Source of the DNA: Clostridiales bacterium UBA8960
GTDB taxonomy: Bacteria; Bacillota; Clostridia; Peptostreptococcales; Acidaminobacteraceae
DNA: 5,125 nt
Reading direction: 5' to 3'
Assembly: GCA_003482695.1 (NCBI GenBank)
Contig: DMYC01000049.1
Location: forward strand, 1 to 5,125
Shown piece after piece: positions 1 through 5,125 of the stretch; the first letter of the stretch is position 1, and the number at the start of each line of letters is the position of its first letter. The notes under the pieces were generated by a model, which saw only the letters and a list, made by a program, of their open reading frames with translations, did not search any database and was not told where the DNA came from. The translations under genes and the position numbers were made by a program.

Positions 1-1872
1 GCCGATGTGCTGCTGCATGTATTCCGCTTTTTTCATATCATCCACTTCACGTTCAGCAAGTTCTGCGTTACGCTCTTTTTCAGAGCTGATGATCGACACT
101 TCCTCCACGATTTTTTTAAGTTCTGCGACGCGTTTTTCGTTAATTTTGCCTGCGAGCATCTCTTTGATGATGCGGTGGATTTGAAGGTCTGGGTATCGTC
201 TGATCGGCGATGTGAAGTGACAATAGTATTTTGCAGCGAGGCCAAAGTGACCGTCGTTATTCGGCGAATATTTCGCTTGTTTGAGCGATCTAAGCGTCAT
301 CTTGCTTACGACATGTTCTTCTTTTTTACCGGAGACCTCATCGATGAGTGATTTAATCGCTTTCGGGTGAACGTCCTCGAGATTGCCTTTAACACGCATA
401 TCGAAATGGTTTAAAAACTTGTTGAGCGACTCGATTTTCTCTGGGCTTGGGGTCTCATGAATTCTGTAGACAAACGGAAGTTCTAGCCAGAACATGTGCT
501 CTGCAACGGTTTCGTTGGCAGCGAGCATGAAGTCCTCGATGATTTTATGCCCAATGCGTCTTTCCGCTTTACCGACGAAAATCGGCTTGCCATCGCCGTC
601 GAGCATAATTTTGGTTTCCGCGAAATCGAAATCGATGGAGCCACGGCGGTCGCGTTTTTCACGAATTTTTTCCGCTAAGAATTTCATGGTTTCAAGGTCT
701 TCAAGAATATCTGCGTACCTTGTTTTCAAATTAGGGGTAAGCGAACCTTCGATGATATCTGACACATCATCGTAATTCATGCGCTCAACGGTTCTAATGA
801 CGCTCTCACAGATTCTGTGCTTCACGACATCGCCATGTGTGTCGATCTCCATGATGCACGAAAGTGTCATGCGGTTCACCTGCGGGTTCAAACTGCAGAT
901 GCCATTTGAGAGGCGTTCTGGAAGCATTGGCACAACTCTGTTGAGTAAATAGACCGACGTTGCGCGGTTAAGCGCTTCTTTGTCGATTTTCGATCTTTCC
1001 TTAACATAGTGTGTGACGTCGGCGATATGAACGCCGAGCTCGTAGTTGCCGTTTGGCAGTTTGATGACGTGTACAGCGTCATCGAGGTCTTTTGCGTCTT
1101 TGCCGTCGATCGTGATGACGCGTAAATTTCTGAAGTCTTCACGTGTGCCGATCATGTCTTCAGTGACTTCTGCCGGTATGCCGTCTGCCTCATCGAGCAC
1201 TTTGCTGCTGAACACTTCAGGCAGTTTAAATGTGCGGATGACGGAGAGAATATCCACGCCAGGTGCGCCAGACTGACCGAGAATTTCTGTGATGCGGCCT
1301 TCTGGATTTCTGCGGTCTTCAGGCCACTTGCTGATTTCCACCACGACTTTGTCGCCTTGCTTTGCGCCAAGTGTTTGGTTGCGCGAGATAAAAATATCTT
1401 TACGAAGCTTCTGATCGTCCGGTACGACGAACCCGAAGTTCTTACTTTCTTCATATGTTCCAACGACAATCGTGTTGGCGCGTTCGACGATTTTGATGAC
1501 TTCGCCTTCGCTTTTTTGATCGGGTCCACCCACTTTTATGAGTTTGACTTGTACTTTATCGCCGTTCATCGCCCCCATCAGAGCGTCAGATGGAATAAAG
1601 ACATCTCGCATCTCGACATTTTCCACGATGACGAAACCAAATCCACGCATGGCGATTTGAACTTTACCTACATAAATTTGAAAGAATTCTGGCAATGCAA
1701 TTTTGCCTTTTTTCGTCTTGATCACTTTTGATTCTTCTATAAGCTGCTCGAGATTTGCGATAAACGTCGAACGATCAATGGGATCGATGCCCATTTCCAT
1801 GAACAGGTCCATTTCCTGATATGGTTTCTCACTGTGCTCTTTTAAATAATTGATGATTTCTTCGCGTTTCAT
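1..1872 (-). CDS. rnr: Ribonuclease R, 3' end cut by window edge
   Basis: RNase R is a processive, hydrolytic 3'-5' exoribonuclease that degrades structured RNA and takes part in mRNA and rRNA quality control, often with SmpB/tmRNA. The frame is open from the ATG at 1872-1870 to the left edge (624 codons, no stop or frameshift). Visible in order: an N-terminal winged-helix-like segment (about residues 1-60); cold-shock domain 1 (about 65-118, with RGFGFVIVE); cold-shock domain 2 (about 135-200, with NFGFVVP and DIFISR); the RNB catalytic domain (about 245-570). The metal-binding aspartates of TIDGKDAKDLDD are D256, D262, D264 and D265, with the spacing of E. coli D272/278/280/281. HIADVTHYV (282-290), PMLPERLSNG and HFTSPIRRYPDL (552-563) are intact. 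The C-terminal S1 domain and tail are beyond the window. An in-frame TAA 18 bases upstream makes this ATG the only reasonable start. Family length is usually 700-800 residues. Confidence 0.97.
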   Translation of the reverse strand, partial: MKREEIINYLKEHSEKPYQEMDLFMEMGIDPIDRSTFIANLEQLIEESKVIKTKKGKIALPEFFQIYVGKVQIAMRGFGFVIVENVEMRDVFIPSDALMGAMNGDKVQVKLIKVGGPDQKSEGEVIKIVERANTIVVGTYEESKNFGFVVPDDQKLRKDIFISRNQTLGAKQGDKVVVEISKWPEDRRNPEGRITEILGQSGAPGVDILSVIRTFKLPEVFSSKVLDEADGIPAEVTEDMIGTREDFRNLRVITIDGKDAKDLDDAVHVIKLPNGNYELGVHIADVTHYVKERSKIDKEALNRATSVYLLNRVVPMLPERLSNGICSLNPQVNRMTLSCIMEIDTHGDVVKHRICESVIRTVERMNYDDVSDIIEGSLTPNLKTRYADILEDLETMKFLAEKIREKRDRRGSIDFDFAETKIMLDGDGKPIFVGKAERRIGHKIIEDFMLAANETVAEHMFWLELPFVYRIHETPSPEKIESLNKFLNHFDMRVKGNLEDVHPKAIKSLIDEVSGKKEEHVVSKMTLRSLKQAKYSPNNDGHFGLAAKYYCHFTSPIRRYPDLQIHRIIKEMLAGKINEKRVAELKKIVEEVSIISSEKERNAELAEREVDDMKKAEYMQQHIG

Positions 1873-1875
1873 GGG

Positions 1876-1884
1876 ACCTCCCTT
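1876..1884 (-). promoter_or_regulatory. rnr ribosome binding site, short spacing
   Basis: The minus strand reads AAGGGAGGT before the rnr ATG. The GGAGG core (1881-1877) is followed by only 4 bases (TCCC) before the start codon, tighter than at hppA (9) or secG (8). There is no alternative upstream start because a stop codon lies in frame at 1890-1888. Confidence 0.8.
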
Positions 1885-1913
1885 GTGTTAGCGAGTTTAA
1901 GTTACTTATGCTT

Positions 1914-1922
1914 ATTATATCA
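1914..1922 (-). promoter_or_regulatory. Extended -10 promoter for rnr
   Basis: The minus strand reads TGATATAAT: a consensus -10 hexamer TATAAT (1919-1914) with the TGn extension (1922-1920). At 16-18 bases upstream there is no good TTGACA, only the T-rich end of the hppA terminator, so this would be an extended -10 type sigma-A promoter. The predicted start is near 1907, giving a leader of about 35 bases that contains the ribosome binding site. Inferred from sequence only. Confidence 0.65.
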
Positions 1923-1933
1923 TAAATGAGTAT

Positions 1934-1976
1934 AAAAAAGAGGTCTATGATGGTTTTATGACCAACATGACCTCTT
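1934..1976 (-). terminator. Intrinsic terminator of hppA
   Basis: The outer arms GACCTCTT (1969-1976, plus strand) and AAGAGGTC (1938-1945) are exact inverted repeats. The minus-strand stem continues inward, past a bulged A, with ATGTTGGT against ACCATCAT (one mismatch) around a six-base loop. On the minus strand the stem ends in a run of six T (1939-1934). It begins 19 bases after the hppA TAG. On the plus strand the stem is not followed by a T run, so it acts only for minus-strand transcription. Confidence 0.88.
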
Positions 1977-1995
1977 AAATGATTATTTTGTGTGC

Positions 1996-3978
1996 CTACA
2001 ATAAAGAGCCGAACTGCAGGAACAGTGGTGCGAAAACAAGTGAAACGATCGTCATCAGCTTGATGAGGATATTGATCGATGGACCTGAAGTATCTTTGAA
2101 CGGGTCACCTACAGTATCGCCAACAACACTCGCTTTATGCGCTTCAGAACCTTTGCCACCGAAATGGCCTTCTTCAACGTACTTCTTCGCATTGTCCCAA
2201 GCGCCGCCTGCATTGGCCATGAAGATCGCCAAAAGCACGCCCGTTACAAGTGCGCCTGCTAACATGCCGCCGAGTGCCTCGCCGCCGAGTACAAGACCGA
2301 CAACGATTGGTACAAGAACCGCCATAAGACCAGGAAGCATCATTTCTTTAAGTGCAGCGCCTGTACTGATGTCAACACAACGTGCGTAATCAGGTTTTCC
2401 AGTGCCTTCCATGATGCCAGGAATCGTTTTAAACTGACGTCTTACTTCTTCGATCATTTGGTAAGCCGCACGACCCACCGACTCCATCGTAAGTGCAGAG
2501 AAGATGAACGGCAACATACCACCGATGAATAAACCGACAACCACTTTAGGGTTTAGGATATTGATCGTTGTGATGTTAATCGCTTGTGAATACGATGCGA
2601 AAAGTGAAAGCGCTGTAAGTGCCGCAGAACCGATCGCAAAACCTTTACCGATCGCAGCTGTGGTATTACCTACCGCATCAAGTTTATCTGTGATTTTTCT
2701 AACTTCTTTAGGAAGTTCACTCATCTCAGCGATACCGCCAGCGTTATCCGCAATAGGACCGTATGCGTCAACCGCAACAGTGATGCCCGCTGTTGAAAGC
2801 ATACCAACCGCTGCAAGTGCGATACCATAAAGGCCAGCCACTTCAAATGCGATCAGCGTCGCAGCACAGATGAAAAGTATAGGGAACATCGTCGACATCA
2901 TACCTACTGCAAGACCGGAAATAATCGTCGTCGCAGGTCCCGTTAAAGATTGCTCAGCAATTTTCTTAACCGATTTGTAATCGCCTGATGTATAAATCTC
3001 TGTTACAACACCGATTAAGATACCACATAAAAGACCTGCTGTGATGGCATAAAAAGCGTTGTTGTTTCCGAAAAATTTGTTGCTTAAGCTATAAGATGCC
3101 ACTAAGACGATGATGCCACTGACATAAGTTGCTCTCTTAAGCGCTTTATGTGGGTCAGATTTTTCATTGCCTTTGACAAAGAATGTACCGATAATCGATG
3201 CGATAATACCAATCGCTGCCAAAACAAGTGGGAAAAGTGCCCCTTCGAAATTATAAGCAACAACACCAAGCGTAATCGACGCGATGATCGATCCGACATA
3301 AGACTCGAATAAGTCCGCGCCCATACCTGCAACGTCACCGACGTTGTCGCCGACATTGTCTGCGATAACAGCTGGGTTTCTTGGATCATCTTCAGGAATA
3401 CCCGCTTCAACCTTACCAACAAGATCAGCGCCCACGTCTGCCGCTTTAGTATAAATACCGCCGCCCACACGTGCAAATAGTGCGATGGATGACGCACCAA
3501 GACCGAATCCGGTAATGATTTGCGCATCTTCAAAAATGTAATAAAGAACTGAAACGCCCAATAGGCCAAGTCCCACAACAGACATACCCATTACAGCGCC
3601 ACCTGAGAATGCAACAGATAGTGCTCTATTCATGCCACTTTCTTTCGCAGCATAAGCTGTTCTCACGTTTGCTTTAGTCGCAACTTGCATACCGAAGAAA
3701 CCTGCAAGCGCTGAAAAAAGTGCACCTAAGATGAAAGAAATCGCCGTTTGGTAACTGTCTAGACCGATCGTGATCGCAGCTGCCAAAACGATAGAGAAAA
3801 TGATAAGAACTCTGTATTCACGTTTTAAAAACGCCATCGACCCTTCATGGATGTACCCTGCAATCTCGTTCATACGATCGTGCTTCACGACAACCGTATT
3901 GATTTTTTTCACGACCAGAAAAGCCGCGAAGACAAGCGCAATGATGCCAACGCCCGCCGACATTAATACGTAATTCAT
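1996..3978 (-). CDS. hppA: K+-dependent, Na+-type membrane pyrophosphatase
   Basis: An integral-membrane pyrophosphatase hydrolyses PPi to two phosphates and uses the energy to move Na+ and/or H+ out of the cytoplasm. The gene is complete: 660 residues, very hydrophobic, in line with the 15-17 transmembrane helices of the family. The substrate site is intact: R170 and K178, [11 protein letters not shown] at 181-191, EDDPRNP at 196-202, DNVGDNVGD at 207-215, [12 protein letters not shown] at 404-415, and [13 protein letters not shown] at 621-633. Two features predict subtype. [10 protein letters not shown] (437-446) has Ala at 441 and Gly at 444, where K+-independent enzymes have Lys and Thr, so this should need K+. 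DLFES (222-226) has Glu three residues after the gate Asp, as in Na+-pumping enzymes such as that of Thermotoga maritima, while plant H+ pumps have Glu at +7 (Gly229 here). Mixed Na+/H+ pumping cannot be excluded. The ATG has GGGGAGGA 9 bases upstream (core 3992-3988). The stop is TAG. Confidence 0.98.
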   Translation of the reverse strand: MNYVLMSAGVGIIALVFAAFLVVKKINTVVVKHDRMNEIAGYIHEGSMAFLKREYRVLIIFSIVLAAAITIGLDSYQTAISFILGALFSALAGFFGMQVATKANVRTAYAAKESGMNRALSVAFSGGAVMGMSVVGLGLLGVSVLYYIFEDAQIITGFGLGASSIALFARVGGGIYTKAADVGADLVGKVEAGIPEDDPRNPAVIADNVGDNVGDVAGMGADLFESYVGSIIASITLGVVAYNFEGALFPLVLAAIGIIASIIGTFFVKGNEKSDPHKALKRATYVSGIIVLVASYSLSNKFFGNNNAFYAITAGLLCGILIGVVTEIYTSGDYKSVKKIAEQSLTGPATTIISGLAVGMMSTMFPILFICAATLIAFEVAGLYGIALAAVGMLSTAGITVAVDAYGPIADNAGGIAEMSELPKEVRKITDKLDAVGNTTAAIGKGFAIGSAALTALSLFASYSQAINITTINILNPKVVVGLFIGGMLPFIFSALTMESVGRAAYQMIEEVRRQFKTIPGIMEGTGKPDYARCVDISTGAALKEMMLPGLMAVLVPIVVGLVLGGEALGGMLAGALVTGVLLAIFMANAGGAWDNAKKYVEEGHFGGKGSEAHKASVVGDTVGDPFKDTSGPSINILIKLMTIVSLVFAPLFLQFGSLL

Positions 3979-4010
3979 CTAATAATTCCTCCCCACAATT
4001 TATAAACCCC

Positions 4011-4031
4011 ATGTATATCAATTCGTACATG
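4011..4031 (-). promoter_or_regulatory. Possible hppA promoter with overlapping inverted repeat
   Basis: Between the secG terminator and the hppA ribosome binding site the minus strand has TGATATACA (4020-4012), resembling an extended -10, with no convincing -35. It is overlapped by a perfect 6-base inverted repeat, CATGTA (4010-4015) and TACATG (4026-4031), spaced by 10 bases. Some promoter is expected here because secG ends in a terminator. TATAAA at 4004-3999 is too close to the ribosome binding site to serve as the -10. The exact element is a weak inference. Confidence 0.3.
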
Positions 4032-4036
4032 AGAAG

Positions 4037-4079
4037 AAAAAAATATACAACAATTAGCTCAAACTAATTATTGTATATT
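4037..4079 (-). terminator. Intrinsic terminator of secG
   Basis: Arms at 4042-4057 and 4064-4079 form a 16-base-pair stem around a 6-base loop. It is perfect on the minus strand apart from one G-U wobble. The minus-strand transcript then enters seven consecutive T (4043-4037, the first few shared with the stem base). The hairpin starts 4 bases after the secG TAA. The stem is unusually AT-rich, but its length and T tract make it convincing. Confidence 0.82.
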
Positions 4080-4083
4080 ATCC

Positions 4084-4320
4084 TTAAAACTTTTGAGCTA
4101 CTGACATAAAAACAGATGAGGCTATAAACACAACCGCTGCAATCTTAGTCAGTTTATCGAACTTCGCGTCGTAATCTCTCGCTTTGTTCTTACCCCATAA
4201 TTGCTCAGCGCCCCCGCCGATCGATCCTGATAAACCTGCAGATTTTCCCGATTGTAATAAAATACTCGCAATAAGTACTAATGAAGATATAATCAATAAT
4301 ATCGTTGCTATCATTTCCAT
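4084..4320 (-). CDS. secG: Preprotein translocase subunit SecG
   Basis: SecG is the small accessory subunit of the SecYEG translocon in the cytoplasmic membrane and assists SecA-driven protein export. The 78-residue product has the family layout: transmembrane helix 1 (about residues 4-23), the conserved loop QSGKSAGLSGS (23-33) followed by IGGGAEQLWGK (34-44), a short charged stretch, and transmembrane helix 2 (about 57-74). The frame can be extended three codons to a GTG at 4329-4327, but that GTG overlaps the GGAGG core (4333-4329) of the ribosome binding site. The ATG at 4320-4318 has ideal 8-base spacing, so I place the start there. It lies downstream of eno, a common neighbour in Bacillota, but the two are separated by a strong terminator. 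Confidence 0.96.
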   Translation of the reverse strand: MEMIATILLIISSLVLIASILLQSGKSAGLSGSIGGGAEQLWGKNKARDYDAKFDKLTKIAAVVFIASSVFMSVAQKF

Positions 4321-4350
4321 ATTTTCCACCTCCTATTATCTGCAATCAAA

Positions 4351-4379
4351 CATATACCCTGTCAATTGCTAATTATCAA
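4351..4379 (-). promoter_or_regulatory. Alternative secG promoter candidate
   Basis: The minus strand has TTGATA (4379-4374), a 17-base spacer, then TATATG (4356-4351), which would give a leader of about 25 bases. A nearby TTGACA (4365-4360) matches the -35 consensus exactly, but its only partner, GATAAT (4340-4335), is 19 bases away and abuts the ribosome binding site. Weaker than the extended -10 at 4414-4422. Confidence 0.3.
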
Positions 4380-4381
4380 TC

Positions 4382-4404
4382 AAAAAACATGCCGAAACAT
4401 GCTT
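4382..4404 (-). repeat. Tandem 8-base repeat, weak hairpin with T run
   Basis: AAACATGC occurs twice on the plus strand (4385-4392 and 4395-4402) at a 10-base period. On the minus strand the same bases can fold as AAGCATG, loop TTTCGG, CATGTTT (7 pairs including one G-U), ending in a run of six T (4387-4382). It lies between the upstream secG promoter candidate and the gene, so it could be a protein site, a weak attenuator, or chance. Confidence 0.35.
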
Positions 4405-4413
4405 AACATAGGT

Positions 4414-4442
4414 ATTTTATCATAGCTGCCTATAAAACACAA
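4414..4442 (-). promoter_or_regulatory. Likely secG promoter, extended -10
   Basis: The minus strand reads TGATAAAAT (4422-4414), a TGn extension plus a -10 hexamer differing from TATAAT at one base. A weak -35, TTGTGT (4442-4437), lies 17 bases upstream. It starts just after the eno terminator and has the same TGATA form as the rnr promoter. The predicted start near 4407 gives a leader of roughly 85 bases. Confidence 0.5.
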
Positions 4443-4448
4443 CAACCT

Positions 4449-4498
4449 TTTGCTTTAAAAAAAGCAAATGGCCTGGTGGTTGCTGTCCACCAGGCCAT
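4449..4498 (-). terminator. Strong intrinsic terminator of eno
   Basis: A perfect GC-rich 12-base-pair stem is formed by ATGGCCTGGTGG (4468-4479) and CCACCAGGCCAT (4487-4498), with a 7-base loop. On the minus strand it is followed by TTTGC and then seven T (4463-4457 read as T). The T tract is itself inside a second perfect 8-base inverted repeat, TTTGCTTT (4449-4456) and AAAGCAAA (4461-4468). The main stem starts 26 bases past the eno stop codon. Confidence 0.93.
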
Positions 4499-4524
4499 CG
4501 CCGGTTTGTAATTAAGTCTGCAGT

Positions 4525-5125
<601 letters not shown>

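Noticed and set aside
7..1731. Plus- and minus-strand open frames overlapping rnr
   Set aside because: The rnr frame is continuous and carries all domain motifs. The other frames show no recognisable protein features.
1..1872. rnr as a truncated pseudogene, since no stop codon is seen
   Set aside because: The frame simply runs off the window edge. All catalytic residues are intact, and it ends just where the S1 domain would begin.
1873..1995. Small RNA gene in the hppA-rnr spacer
   Set aside because: The spacer is accounted for by the terminator hairpin, a promoter and the ribosome binding site. No extra structure remains.
1979..2830. Plus-strand open frames antisense to hppA (1979-2389 and 2504-2830)
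   Set aside because: They lie wholly or mostly opposite the strongly conserved hppA frame, have low-complexity Ala/Pro/Ser/Thr-rich translations, and lack credible ribosome binding sites or family motifs.
3102..3578. 158-residue minus-strand frame within hppA
   Set aside because: It is an out-of-frame shadow of the pyrophosphatase coding sequence, with no family resemblance.
3979..4083. Possible fluoride riboswitch upstream of hppA, since enolase and pyrophosphatases are fluoride-sensitive
   Set aside because: The space between the secG terminator and the hppA ribosome binding site is only about 40 bases, and I see no match to the conserved crcB-motif sequences.

Overview
The window carries four genes, all on the minus strand. 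In transcription order (high to low coordinate) they are the C-terminal half of enolase (eno), secG, a membrane-bound ion-pumping pyrophosphatase (hppA) and most of ribonuclease R (rnr). Both outer genes are cut by the window edges. No RNA gene, mobile element, CRISPR array or phage gene is visible.

The organism is probably a Bacillota-type (low-GC Gram-positive) bacterium or a close relative. The reasons are strong GGAGG ribosome binding sites, AT-rich spacers with textbook intrinsic terminators, protein motifs that read like Firmicutes versions, and the gene neighbourhood itself, since eno, secG and rnr (then smpB) are classically neighbours there. Tryptophan is read from TGG and no TGA occurs in frame. 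GC content looks moderate by eye. I cannot assign a genus.

Layout: 1-1872 rnr (winged helix, two cold-shock domains and the RNB catalytic domain; the S1 domain lies off the left edge). 1873-1995 holds the hppA terminator and, directly after it, an extended -10 promoter for rnr. 1996-3978 is hppA. 3979-4083 holds the secG terminator and the hppA leader. 4084-4320 is secG. 4321-4524 holds the eno terminator and the secG promoter region. 4525-5125 is the end of eno. No gene-free stretch exceeds 300 bases.

Functionally these are housekeeping genes: glycolysis and RNA-degradosome-linked enolase, the SecYEG translocon accessory subunit, a PPi-driven cation pump and the processive 3'-5' exoribonuclease of RNA quality control. 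The two most notable points are that hppA sits between secG and rnr, and that each gene end inside the window carries its own intrinsic terminator, with a candidate promoter after it. The genes therefore look like separate transcription units rather than one operon. The hppA residues predict a K+-dependent, Na+-pumping type. I found no evidence of a novel multi-gene system.
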